Positions 6,885 to 14,690 of a DNA stretch of 23,887 nt are shown here, in pieces. Made by a program: the position numbers and the translations under genes. Under the pieces are notes generated by a model, which worked only from the letters and a program-made list of their open reading frames with translations, ran no database searches and was not told the DNA's origin. The first letter of the stretch is position 1; each line of letters opens with the position of its first letter. This DNA comes from Pseudomonadota bacterium. Lineage in GTDB: Bacteria; Pseudomonadota; Gammaproteobacteria; Steroidobacterales; Steroidobacteraceae. The stretch covers positions 1 through 23,887 of the forward strand of contig JAEZCN010000247.1 in NCBI GenBank assembly GCA_023433515.1, read 5' to 3'.

Positions 6885-8666
6885 TCAGTGATTATGGCGC
6901 GGCGTCTTCTTCGCGACACCGCGATATTTCACCGCCATTTCCATGACGGCGCCGCTATCGAGCTGCCCGACGGTCGAACGATAGAGTTCCTGCCAGGGCG
7001 TCGCGCTTTCGGGCACGGGCGGCAGACCTTCCTTCTTGCGGCGCGCGATTTCCTCGTCGGATACCAGCGCGTCGCAGGTGCCTTTCTCCACGTCGATCCG
7101 GATCCTGTCGCCGGTGCGCAGCCATGCGAGCCCGCCGCCCGCGGCGCTCTCCGGCGAGCAATTGAGGATCGACGGACTGTCCGACGTGCCCGACTGCCGT
7201 CCGTCGCCGAGCGTCGGCAGGCTCGTGATGCCGCGCTTGAGCAGCGCATCCGGCGGCTGCATGTTCACGACCTCGGCGGAGCCCGGCCACCCGAGCGGAC
7301 CGGAGCCGCGGATGACGAGAATGGTGTTCTCGTCGATGCCGAGCGACGGATCGTTGATGCGGTCGTGATAGTCGGTCGAACCGTCGAACACGACGGCGCG
7401 GCACTCGAAGCTGCTGCCGTTGCCGAGGTAACGCGCGCGGAATTCGGTCGAAATCACGCTGGTTTTCATGATCGCGAAATCGAACAGGTTTCCCTTCAGC
7501 ACGAGGAAGCCCGCCTTTTCCTGCACCGGCTGGTCGTAGCTGGTGATGACGTCGGGGTCGAGCGAGACACGGCCCTTGACGTTCTCGGCCAGCGTCCTGC
7601 CGGTCACCGTGAGAGCCTTGCCGTCGAGTTTTCCCTTGCTCAGCAGCTCGCTGACGACCGCCGGCACGCCGCCTGCGCGGTGGAATTTCTCGCCGAGATA
7701 TTTGCCGGCGGGCTGCATGTTCACGATGAGCGGGATGTCGCGGCCATGGGTCATCCAGTCGGCGGGTGTGATCTCGATGCCCGCATGGCGAGCCATCGCG
7801 ACCAGGTGCGGCTGCGCATTCGTCGAGCCGCCGATCGCCGCGATCGCCGCGATCGCGTTGAGGAACGACTCGCGCTTGAGGATCTGCGACGGACGCAGGT
7901 CCTCGTACGCCATCTCGACGATGCGCCGGCCGGTTTCGTAGGAAATCTGGCCGCGTTCGCGATACGGCGCGGGAATCGCCGCGCATCCCGGCAGCGAGAG
8001 GCCGAGGACTTCGGCGACCGCGTTCATCGTGGATGCCGTGCCCATCGTGTTGCAGTGGCCGAGCGAGGGCGCGGATGCGGCGGCGGCCTCGAGAAACTGC
8101 TTTTCGTCGATCTTTCCCGCGGCGAGCTTGCGTCGCGAGCGCCAGATGACGGTGCCCGAGCCGACGAGATCGCCTTCGTGCCAACCGTCGAGCATCGGTC
8201 CGCCCGACAACACGATGGCCGGGATATCGACCGTCGAAGCCGCCATGATCTGCGCGGGCGTCGTCTTGTCGCAGCCGGTGGTCAGCACCACCGCGTCGAT
8301 CGGGTAGCCGTGCAGGATCTCGACGAGACCGAGATACGCGAGATTGCGGTCGAGCGCCGCGGTCGGGCGCCGGCAATTCTCGAAGATCGGGTGCAGCGGG
8401 AATTCCATGGGCACGCCGCCGGCGTCGCGGATGCCTTCGCGCACGCGTTTCACGGTGTCGAGGTGCACGCGGTTGCACGGGGTGAGATCGCCGCCGGTCT
8501 GCGCGATGCCGATGATGGGTTTGCCCGAGAGCAGTTCGTCGGCCGTCAGGCCGTAGTTCATGAAGCGCTCGAGATACAGCGCAACCATGTCGAGATGTTT
8601 TGGATCGTCGAACCAGTCGCGCGAACGGAAACGCCGGCTCGGCCGGCTCTTGGCGTCAGATGCCAT
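6885..8666 (-). CDS. xylD: D-xylonate dehydratase (IlvD/Edd family)
   Basis: This 593-residue member of the IlvD/Edd dehydratase family removes water from D-xylonate to give 2-keto-3-deoxy-D-xylonate. Candidate iron-sulfur ligands are C64 (TPCNR), C132 (TTGCDKTTPA) and C205 (GHCNTMG). K134 in the second motif fits the metal-site lysine. The C-terminal block GTSDSPSILN carries the expected catalytic serine. The sequence closely resembles Caulobacter XylD along its length, including the N-terminal RRFRSRDWFD and the C-terminal PRHNH (from memory, not a search). L-arabinonate dehydratase is the main alternative; the xylX-A-B-C-D order favours xylonate. AAGGAG lies 9 bases upstream of the ATG. 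The start overlaps the end of xylC by 11 bases. Confidence 0.93.
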   Translation of the reverse strand: MASDAKSRPSRRFRSRDWFDDPKHLDMVALYLERFMNYGLTADELLSGKPIIGIAQTGGDLTPCNRVHLDTVKRVREGIRDAGGVPMEFPLHPIFENCRRPTAALDRNLAYLGLVEILHGYPIDAVVLTTGCDKTTPAQIMAASTVDIPAIVLSGGPMLDGWHEGDLVGSGTVIWRSRRKLAAGKIDEKQFLEAAAASAPSLGHCNTMGTASTMNAVAEVLGLSLPGCAAIPAPYRERGQISYETGRRIVEMAYEDLRPSQILKRESFLNAIAAIAAIGGSTNAQPHLVAMARHAGIEITPADWMTHGRDIPLIVNMQPAGKYLGEKFHRAGGVPAVVSELLSKGKLDGKALTVTGRTLAENVKGRVSLDPDVITSYDQPVQEKAGFLVLKGNLFDFAIMKTSVISTEFRARYLGNGSSFECRAVVFDGSTDYHDRINDPSLGIDENTILVIRGSGPLGWPGSAEVVNMQPPDALLKRGITSLPTLGDGRQSGTSDSPSILNCSPESAAGGGLAWLRTGDRIRIDVEKGTCDALVSDEEIARRKKEGLPPVPESATPWQELYRSTVGQLDSGAVMEMAVKYRGVAKKTPRHNH

Positions 8667-9528
8667 GGGTTACGACTCCTTGGGGCAATCCGGGAACGTC
8701 GGCGCGCGTGCTGAACAATCCGCCCGCGAGCGGTTGTTTCCGGCGCTGTTCGGCGTCGAGTCCCACGTGGGCGCTGGTGATGTAGAGAGTGCGCAGGTCC
8801 GGGCCGCCGAAGGTCGCCTTGGTCACGTTGGCGACGGGTAGTTCGATCTTGCCCAGCAGTTCGCCCTGCGGCGAATAACGATGCAGGCCCCAGCCGCCGA
8901 ACAGGCCGGTCCAGACGCAGCCTTCCGCGTCCACGCAGGGACCGTCGGGATATCCCGAGCCCGGCGGCAGGCGCACGAACACGCGCTTGTTGGTCAGCGT
9001 GCCGGAGCGCGCGCGGTCGAATGCGTAGATGACGCCCGCGAGCGTGTCGGTGTGATAGAGCACGCGGCCGCGCGGACATTCGGCCGGGCCGTTCGTGACG
9101 ACGTAGCCGGGATCGCGCGTGATGCAGCCCATCGAGGTGAGCTGGTACAGCGCGCCGCTCGGCTCCTCTTCGTTGTCGTCCATCGACCCGAACCACAGGA
9201 AGCCTTCGGAGTCGACGAAACCGTCGTTGAGGCGGTTGTTAGGTGCGTGCGGCTCGACGACGTGCAGCAGCGAGAAATTGCCGGTCTCAGGGTTGAAGCG
9301 GTGCAGGCCCGTCTTCAGGCCGGCGATCAGCCAGCCCTCGCGCGTGGGCAACAGGAACCCGATGCGCGCGGGCGCGGGCCAGGAGCGCTTTTCACCGCTT
9401 TCCGGATGGAAGCGGTGGATGGCGAGTCCTTTGATATCGACGAACCAGACAGCCTGCTCGGAGGCCGACCAGAGTGGGCCTTCACCAAGCTCCGCGGCTA
9501 TTGGCCATACGCACTCGACTTGCGACAT
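8656..9528 (-). CDS. xylC: xylonolactonase, SMP-30/gluconolactonase/LRE family
   Basis: This 290-residue six-bladed propeller of the SMP-30/gluconolactonase family hydrolyses the lactone made by xylose dehydrogenase to D-xylonate. The metal ligands line up with human SMP-30: E16 (ELGEGPLW), N146 (VVTNGPAE) and D195 (GYPDGPCVD). R99 and N101 (NNRLNDG) are in the substrate-contact positions. It has no signal peptide, so it acts in the cytoplasm. The ATG at 9528 has GAGG 4 bases upstream. It sits 9 bases after xylB and overlaps xylD by 11 bases, so coupling is likely. Length and position match Caulobacter XylC. Substrate choice (xylono- or arabinono-lactone) rests on context. Confidence 0.9.
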   Translation of the reverse strand: MSQVECVWPIAAELGEGPLWSASEQAVWFVDIKGLAIHRFHPESGEKRSWPAPARIGFLLPTREGWLIAGLKTGLHRFNPETGNFSLLHVVEPHAPNNRLNDGFVDSEGFLWFGSMDDNEEEPSGALYQLTSMGCITRDPGYVVTNGPAECPRGRVLYHTDTLAGVIYAFDRARSGTLTNKRVFVRLPPGSGYPDGPCVDAEGCVWTGLFGGWGLHRYSPQGELLGKIELPVANVTKATFGGPDLRTLYITSAHVGLDAEQRRKQPLAGGLFSTRADVPGLPQGVVTHGI

Positions 9529-9537
9529 TGAGCCTCA

Positions 9538-10290
9538 TCAACAGTAGCCGGCATCCACCCAGTAGCTGTGCGACGTGCACATCTTCGCGTCATCGGACGC
9601 CAGGAACAGGATCATCGCGGTGACGTGGATGGGGTCGACACGCGCCTTGATGCACTGCTGGGCAAGGATCTTGGCTTCTTCCTCCGGCGTATGCCAGAGC
9701 TTCATCTGTCGGGGAGTGCGGATCGCGCCCGGCACCACCGTGTTGACCCGGATGTTCGCCTCGCCGAGGTCGCGCGCCAGCGAACGCGACAGGCCTTCGA
9801 TGCCGGCTTTCGCGGTTTCGTAAATCGGCAGCGAGGGCAGGGCGAGATGCCAGGACACCGAGCCGAGATTGATGATGGAGCCGCCACCGTTGCGCTTCAT
9901 GCCGGCCGCCGCGGCCTGCGCCGCGAAGAAGATGTGCTTGAGATTCACGGCGATGCGCTGGTCCCAGTATTCGCTCGTGACGTCTTCGAATTTGTGCCGG
10001 TCGTCGTTCGCCGCGTTGTTGACGAGCACGTCGATCGGACCCGCGGTGCCTTCGATCTGCGTGAAGGCCGCCTTGAGCGCCTTCACATCGGTCAGGTCAC
10101 ATTTCAAGAATTGCGGCACGCCGCCAAGCCGATCGACGAGGGCCTTCGAATCCGCTTCCGCGATGTCGAGGAAGAACACCCGGGACTTCTGCCGAACGAA
10201 GCCTTCGACGACGGCTTCACCAATGCCGGAACCGCCGCCCGTCACGACGACGGTCTTGCCGGCAAGGGAAGGATAAACAGCGTGGGACAT
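9538..10290 (-). CDS. xylB: NAD-dependent D-xylose 1-dehydrogenase (SDR)
   Basis: This 250-residue classical short-chain dehydrogenase has the Rossmann motif GGGSGIG (residues 18-24). The catalytic tetrad is N116, S144, Y157 and K161 (YETAK). It also carries the NNAANDDRHK and GSVSWHL segments that I recognise from Caulobacter xylose dehydrogenase XylB. The reaction is D-xylose plus NAD to D-xylonolactone, the first Weimberg step, in the cytoplasm. The reading frame stays open far upstream, over the aldehyde dehydrogenase gene. The ATG at 10290 is chosen because it gives the family length and a 14-base gap to that gene. The ribosome site is modest (GAAG). It is the fourth gene of the operon. 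L-arabinose 1-dehydrogenase activity cannot be excluded. Confidence 0.92.
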   Translation of the reverse strand: MSHAVYPSLAGKTVVVTGGGSGIGEAVVEGFVRQKSRVFFLDIAEADSKALVDRLGGVPQFLKCDLTDVKALKAAFTQIEGTAGPIDVLVNNAANDDRHKFEDVTSEYWDQRIAVNLKHIFFAAQAAAAGMKRNGGGSIINLGSVSWHLALPSLPIYETAKAGIEGLSRSLARDLGEANIRVNTVVPGAIRTPRQMKLWHTPEEEAKILAQQCIKARVDPIHVTAMILFLASDDAKMCTSHSYWVDAGYC

Positions 10291-10304
10291 TTTACTTCGA
10301 GACC

Positions 10305-11747
10305 TCAGGCCCAGGTATAACTGGTCTTGACTTGCGTGTAGAACTCGACGGCCGCGAAGCCCTGTTCGCGCGGGCCGAAGCTCGACTTGCGCGTGCCGCC
10401 GAACGGCACGTGGTAGTCGACGCCGGCGGTCGGCAGGTTCGTCATGACCATGCCCGCGCGCACGTTGCGCACGAAATGACGCGCGTACTTGAGCGAGGTG
10501 GTCATGATGCCGGCCGAGAGGCCGAACTCGCCCGCGTTGGCCGCGGCGAGCGCCTCGTCGTAATCCTTGACGCGCAGCGTCGACGCGACGGGTCCGAAGA
10601 CTTCCTCGCAGTTGATGCGCATGTCGAGCCGGGTGTCCGCGATCAGCGCGGGAGCGACGTAGTAGCCCGGCTTGTCGAGCTTCAACGCGTCGCCGCCGAC
10701 GACCTTGCGGCCGCCTTCCTTCGTCGCGATGTCGATATAGGAGAGTGTGGTCGCGAGCTGCGCTTCGCTCGCGAGCGGACCCATCTGGGTGTCTGCCGCG
10801 AGCGCGTCCCCGACCTTGAGCGCCTTCACGCGCGCCGCGAGCGCTTCGACGAATCTGTCGTGGATGCCCTGCGTCACGATGATCCGGCTCGACGCCGTGC
10901 AACGCTGGCCGGTCGCGAAGAAGCCGCCGTCGAGCGCGCACTGCACCGCGCGGTCGAGATCGCAGTCATCGAGCACGACGAGCGGATTCTTGCCGCCCAT
11001 CTCGAGCTGCACGCGCGCGTTGTGCGACATCGCGGCCTTCGCCACGCTCTCGCCCGTGCTCTGTCCGCCCGTGAACGACACACCGACGACGTCGGGATGT
11101 TCGACCAGCGCGCCACCCATGGAGCCGCCGCCGAGGATGAGATTGAACACGCCCTTCGGGAAGCCCGCTTCGTGGATGATCTCCGTCATCGCGTGCGCCG
11201 TTGCGGGCGTCAGCGAGGCGGGCTTGATGACCACGGTGTTGCCGAAGGCCAGCGCCGGCGCGCTCTTCCAGGCCGGGATCGCGATCGGAAAATTCCACGG
11301 CGTGATCATCGCGAATACGCCGAGCGGCTCGCGAAAGGTTTCGACCGCGACGCCCGGGCGCGTGGAGTCCACCGTCACCCCGTGGCGGCGCAGCGCCTCG
11401 CCGGCGAAGAACTTGAAAATGCGCGCGGCGCGCATGACTTCGCCCTTGCCCTCGGGAAAGGTTTTGCCTTCTTCGCGCGAAAGCAGTCGGCCGAGATCGT
11501 CGGCACGCGCCATGATCAGCGAGCCGACCTTGTCGAGCAGGTCGGAACGAACTTCGGGGCTCGCGTTGGCCCACGCGGGAAACGCGGCCTTCGCGGCGGA
11601 GACGGCGGCGTCCACCGTCTGCTTGTCGCCGCCGGGCACTTTCGCGACGACGTCGCGCGTATCGGAGGGATTCAGACTATCGGACGCCGCGGCGCCCGAA
11701 ACCCATTGCCCATCGATGTAGTGGCTCAGCTGCTTGGTATTGCTCAT
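10305..11747 (-). CDS. xylA: 2-oxoglutarate semialdehyde dehydrogenase (aldehyde dehydrogenase family)
   Basis: This 480-residue aldehyde dehydrogenase has catalytic C283 in GQRCTASSR and general base E249 in LEMGGKNP. The nucleotide-binding block is ITPWNFPIAIPAWK. The C-terminal GTRKSSFGPREQG is typical of the family. In the Weimberg pathway it oxidises 2-oxoglutarate semialdehyde to 2-oxoglutarate, which enters the TCA cycle. The specific substrate is inferred from its place directly after the xylX dehydratase; family similarity alone would allow succinate semialdehyde or other aldehydes. It starts at the ATG at 11747, 15 bases after xylX, and its ribosome site is weak. The symbol follows Caulobacter usage and must not be confused with xylose isomerase, also called xylA. 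Confidence 0.9.
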   Translation of the reverse strand: MSNTKQLSHYIDGQWVSGAAASDSLNPSDTRDVVAKVPGGDKQTVDAAVSAAKAAFPAWANASPEVRSDLLDKVGSLIMARADDLGRLLSREEGKTFPEGKGEVMRAARIFKFFAGEALRRHGVTVDSTRPGVAVETFREPLGVFAMITPWNFPIAIPAWKSAPALAFGNTVVIKPASLTPATAHAMTEIIHEAGFPKGVFNLILGGGSMGGALVEHPDVVGVSFTGGQSTGESVAKAAMSHNARVQLEMGGKNPLVVLDDCDLDRAVQCALDGGFFATGQRCTASSRIIVTQGIHDRFVEALAARVKALKVGDALAADTQMGPLASEAQLATTLSYIDIATKEGGRKVVGGDALKLDKPGYYVAPALIADTRLDMRINCEEVFGPVASTLRVKDYDEALAAANAGEFGLSAGIMTTSLKYARHFVRNVRAGMVMTNLPTAGVDYHVPFGGTRKSSFGPREQGFAAVEFYTQVKTSYTWA

Positions 11748-11762
11748 GTTCGGATGTCCATT

Positions 11763-12908
11763 TCAGGAGTTGATGAGGCCGCGCTTCGCGAGATTGCGCA
11801 TCAGGTCCGTGATGCCGAAGGTCCACACGGGCGCCTTGCAGCAGGTCGTCACCTTGTTCTCGAGCGTGCCGAGTTTCTCGGACGAAACGCGCACGACGTC
11901 GCCGATCTTGTGCGTGAACCCCTGGCCGGCCACTTCGCGGTCCACGATGGGCGCGAACATGGTGCCGAGGAACAGCGCGAATCCGTCGGGATAAGCGTGG
12001 TGTTTGCAGATGGTCTGACCGACGAGTTCGGTCGGATCGCGGCTGATCTGCGACATCGAGCTCTGTCCGTCGAGCCTGAAGCCGTCCTCGCCCTCGATCT
12101 CGAGCTTGACCACCGCCTGGCGCACGTCGTCGAGCGTGAATTTCCCGTCGAACATGCGGATGAACGGGCCGATGGCGCAGCTCGCGTTGTTGTCCTTCGC
12201 CTTGCCGAGCAGCAAGGCGCTGCGGCCCTCGATGTCGCGCAGGTTCACGTCGTTGCCGAGCGTGGCGCCGAGGATGCGGCCGGCACTATCTACCGCGAGC
12301 ACGATTTCCGGCTCGGGATTGTTCCACGCGGAGTCGGAACGCACGCCTATCCAGTCGCCCCAGCCGACCGACGAGAGCGTCGGCGACTTGGTGAAGATCT
12401 CGGCGTCCGGTCCGATCGCGACTTCGAGGTACTGCGACCATAGTCCGTCGGCGATCAGCGCCGACTTGAGCTTCTTCGCCTGCTCGGAGCCCGGCTTCAC
12501 CGAGCGGATGTCGGCGCCGATACGATCACGCAGGCTCGCGCGCAGCGATTCGGCCTTGCTCGCGTCGCCGCGGCAACGTTCTTCGATGACGCGTTCGATC
12601 GCGGAGATCGCGAACGTGACGCCGCTCGCCTTGACGCATTGCAGGTCGAAGGGCGAGAGCAGGCGCGTTTCCTTCGTCTCGGCGAAGGCGCGCGTCAACC
12701 CCAGGGACTCGAGCGGGCCGAGGTCGGCGCCCGCCGGAATCGTGCCGTTCCAGCCGTTCAGCAATTGTGAAACGGTCGGGGCATGACGTGAAACGTCGCG
12801 CACGCGGCCGTCGACGACGACGACCGGCGTCGGTCCTTCGCGAGTCAGGATGCGTCCGACGAGGACGGCCTGCCGCCAGTCGGAAGAGAGATGTTCGATC
12901 ATATTCAT
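11763..12908 (-). CDS. xylX: 2-keto-3-deoxy-D-xylonate dehydratase (fumarylacetoacetate hydrolase family)
   Basis: This 381-residue FAH-fold protein carries the metal ligands E199 and E201 (NNPEPEIVL) and D220 (LGNDVNLRD), with lysines in LLLGKAKDNNAS. It dehydrates 2-keto-3-deoxy-D-xylonate to 2-oxoglutarate semialdehyde. The long N-terminal domain (about 1-190) and overall size fit the Caulobacter XylX / KDG-pentonate dehydratase group; short FAH hydrolases lack that domain. The start is the ATG at 12908; a second ATG lies two codons later. No Shine-Dalgarno is visible, and a strong hairpin ends 8 bases before the start. It is the second gene of the operon, 62 bases after the sugar porter. 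Confidence 0.9.
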   Translation of the reverse strand: MNMIEHLSSDWRQAVLVGRILTREGPTPVVVVDGRVRDVSRHAPTVSQLLNGWNGTIPAGADLGPLESLGLTRAFAETKETRLLSPFDLQCVKASGVTFAISAIERVIEERCRGDASKAESLRASLRDRIGADIRSVKPGSEQAKKLKSALIADGLWSQYLEVAIGPDAEIFTKSPTLSSVGWGDWIGVRSDSAWNNPEPEIVLAVDSAGRILGATLGNDVNLRDIEGRSALLLGKAKDNNASCAIGPFIRMFDGKFTLDDVRQAVVKLEIEGEDGFRLDGQSSMSQISRDPTELVGQTICKHHAYPDGFALFLGTMFAPIVDREVAGQGFTHKIGDVVRVSSEKLGTLENKVTTCCKAPVWTFGITDLMRNLAKRGLINS

Positions 12909-12916
12909 CCGAAGCA

Positions 12917-12960
12917 GAGTCCCGCGGCCGCTTTGCCCTGGGCAAAGGACCGCGGGACTC
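12917..12960 (-). other. two-tier hairpin between sugar porter and xylX
   Basis: The outer arms are GAGTCCCGCGG (12917-12927) and CCGCGGGACTC (12950-12960), an 11-bp perfect stem. Inside it, CTTTGCC (12931-12937) pairs with GGCAAAG (12941-12947). It fills almost the whole gap between the MFS stop and the xylX ATG and has no U-tract. Likely roles are mRNA processing or stabilisation, partial termination, or control of xylX translation. The structure is seen; the role is inferred. Confidence 0.65.
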
Positions 12961-12970
12961 GATCACACGT

Positions 12971-14521
12971 TCAAGCGGTCGTCGTTGCCGCGGTCGCCGC
13001 CGGAGCCTTCTTCCAGAGCTTCTGCATGTCCTCGAGCGACATGCCCTTGCTCTCCGGAACGAACTTCCAGACGAACAGGGCGGCGAGCACGCTGAAGCCG
13101 CCGTACAGCCAGTACGCGAAGCCGTGGTTGAACGCTTCGTTGAGCCGCGTGCTGCCGTCCATGATGTTGAAGGTCACCGTGACCACCCAGTTCATGAACC
13201 ACTGCGCCGCGACGGCAATGGCCATCGCCTTGTCGCGGATGGAGTTCGGGAAGATCTCGGCGAGCATCACCCACACGACCGGGCCCCACGACAGCGAGAA
13301 ACCGGCGATGTAGATGCAGACCACGATGAGGGCGCCCAGGCCGACCGAGCCCGCGTTGAACATGAAGCCGAGCGCGATCATGGCGACGGCCATGATGATC
13401 GCGCCGAGGATCAGCAGCGGCTTGCGGCCCCACTTGTCCACGGTGACAGTCGCGACCACGGTGAACACCGTCATGACGATGCCCATGATCACGGTCTGCG
13501 CGAACGAGGCGTCACCCTTGAAGCCCATGTTCTCGAACATCTGCGGGCCGTAGTAGAGCACCGCGTTGATGCCGACGAGCTGCTGGAACGCGGAGAGCAG
13601 GATACCCACCACGATCACGAGGCCGCCATAAGAGAAGAGTTTGCCGGCCGTTTCCTTGAGCGAGGCGTCGATCTCGGCGAGGACGATCTTCGCTTCATGC
13701 TCGTTGGCGAGCTTCGTGAGCACTTCGCGGGCCTTCTGCTCCTTGCCCTTGAGCATGAGGCCGCGCGGCGTCTCGGGAACGAACAGCAGCAGCAGCGCGA
13801 AGATGCCGGCCGGGATCGCGCAGCACGCGAGCATCCAGCGCCAGCCCTGGTCGTGCACCCAGGTGTCGTCGCCCGCGCCGCCGAACTTCTTGATGAAGTA
13901 GTTCACGAAGTACGACACCGTGATACCGGTGACGATCGCGATCTGCTGGTAGGTGACCAGCGAGCCGCGCTTGGAGGGCGGCGCGATTTCCGCGATGTAC
14001 ATCGGCGCGAGCATCGAGGCGAGGCCGATGCCCATGCCGCCGAACAGACGATGGCCGATGAAGTTCGTGATCGGCTCGCCGAACGATAGATAGGGCGCGT
14101 CCTCGAAGAACAGGTTCAGGAACCACAGCAGCGCGTTGATCAGCGGAGTCAGAACCGATCCGATGGCGCCGATCGCCGATTCGGGCCAGGCCGAACCGAT
14201 CGAGGAGATGAAGAACAGGATGCCCGCGACGATGAGTCCACCGCGACGGCCGAGATAGTGCGCCATGACGCCGCCGATCGCGCCGCCGATGAGGCAGCCC
14301 CACAGCGCGCCCGCGATCGTGAATCCTTCGAGACTGAGCCGGGCTTCTTCGGCGAGGCCCATCGGCGCGACGAAGTTCTGCTTGATCGATTCGACCGCGC
14401 CGGAGATCACCGCGGAGTCGTAACCAAAGAGGAATCCGCCGAGTGCGGCGATGCAGGTCAGCGTGATGAGAAGCCCAGTGTGGGTGCTTTCACCCGGGGC
14501 CGTAGCCGAAGATTGAGACAC
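12971..14521 (-). CDS. sugar porter family MFS transporter, probable D-xylose:H+ symporter
   Basis: This 516-residue inner-membrane transporter of the sugar porter family carries the family's signatures in order: GGFLFGYDSAVISG (first helix), YLGRRGG, the YIAEIAPPSKRG block, PETPRG, QQLVGINAVLYYGP (the sugar-binding QQxxGxN helix), DKWGRKP and PESKG near the end. About 12 membrane helices are expected. Being first in the xylX-A-B-C-D operon makes D-xylose the likely substrate; L-arabinose or glucose is possible. The start is a GTG at 14521 with an excellent AAGGAG 7 bases upstream. An operator-like site lies about 90 bases upstream of the start. Confidence 0.88.
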   Translation of the reverse strand: MSQSSATAPGESTHTGLLITLTCIAALGGFLFGYDSAVISGAVESIKQNFVAPMGLAEEARLSLEGFTIAGALWGCLIGGAIGGVMAHYLGRRGGLIVAGILFFISSIGSAWPESAIGAIGSVLTPLINALLWFLNLFFEDAPYLSFGEPITNFIGHRLFGGMGIGLASMLAPMYIAEIAPPSKRGSLVTYQQIAIVTGITVSYFVNYFIKKFGGAGDDTWVHDQGWRWMLACCAIPAGIFALLLLFVPETPRGLMLKGKEQKAREVLTKLANEHEAKIVLAEIDASLKETAGKLFSYGGLVIVVGILLSAFQQLVGINAVLYYGPQMFENMGFKGDASFAQTVIMGIVMTVFTVVATVTVDKWGRKPLLILGAIIMAVAMIALGFMFNAGSVGLGALIVVCIYIAGFSLSWGPVVWVMLAEIFPNSIRDKAMAIAVAAQWFMNWVVTVTFNIMDGSTRLNEAFNHGFAYWLYGGFSVLAALFVWKFVPESKGMSLEDMQKLWKKAPAATAATTTA

Positions 14522-14528
14522 GCGCTAT

Positions 14529-14534
14529 CTCCTT
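14529..14534 (-). promoter_or_regulatory. ribosome binding site deciding GTG start of sugar porter
   Basis: AAGGAG on the minus strand lies 7 bases before the GTG at 14521. It supports this non-ATG start for the first gene of the xyl operon. Confidence 0.75.
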
Positions 14535-14607
14535 GATGAGATTATGATTTTCGGACCCGCTGGCGTGCGCGATCGGCGCCCCCCGACCAGTGGTCGCAAG
14601 AGCCTAG

Positions 14608-14624
14608 TGATAGCGTTATCAATA
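14608..14624 (-). promoter_or_regulatory. LacI-type operator 1 upstream of xyl operon
   Basis: On the minus strand this reads TATTGATAACGCTATCA, with an imperfect 14-bp palindrome (TGATAGCGTTATCA on plus, 14608-14621). The central CG and near-symmetry are typical of LacI-family operators. The core resembles the xyl-box I recall for XylR of Xanthomonas and Caulobacter. A near copy lies at 15820-15836. TTGATA inside it could serve as a -35 element of the xyl operon promoter, so repressor binding would block transcription. The rest of 14522-14690 holds no gene and no convincing -10 box. Confidence 0.72.
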
Positions 14625-14690
14625 AGCAAGCTTGGCCGCGAGAGCTGCGGCACCCCATTTTCCGGGGACATATTTCGCACGTTTTTTCGA

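Noticed and set aside
6276..8714. 812-residue open frame on the plus strand
   Set aside because: It lies antisense to xylD and uxuB, which have clear family motifs. Its translation is arginine-, aspartate- and valine-rich low-complexity, typical of antisense frames in GC-rich DNA.
10332..12443. 703-residue open frame on the plus strand
   Set aside because: It is antisense to xylA and xylX. Composition is shadow-like, with no start context or domain.
14635..14665. terminator for the LacI gene
   Set aside because: Only short stems (GCCGC/GCGGC and CCCC/GGGG) without a U-tract on the minus strand. The call is not supported.
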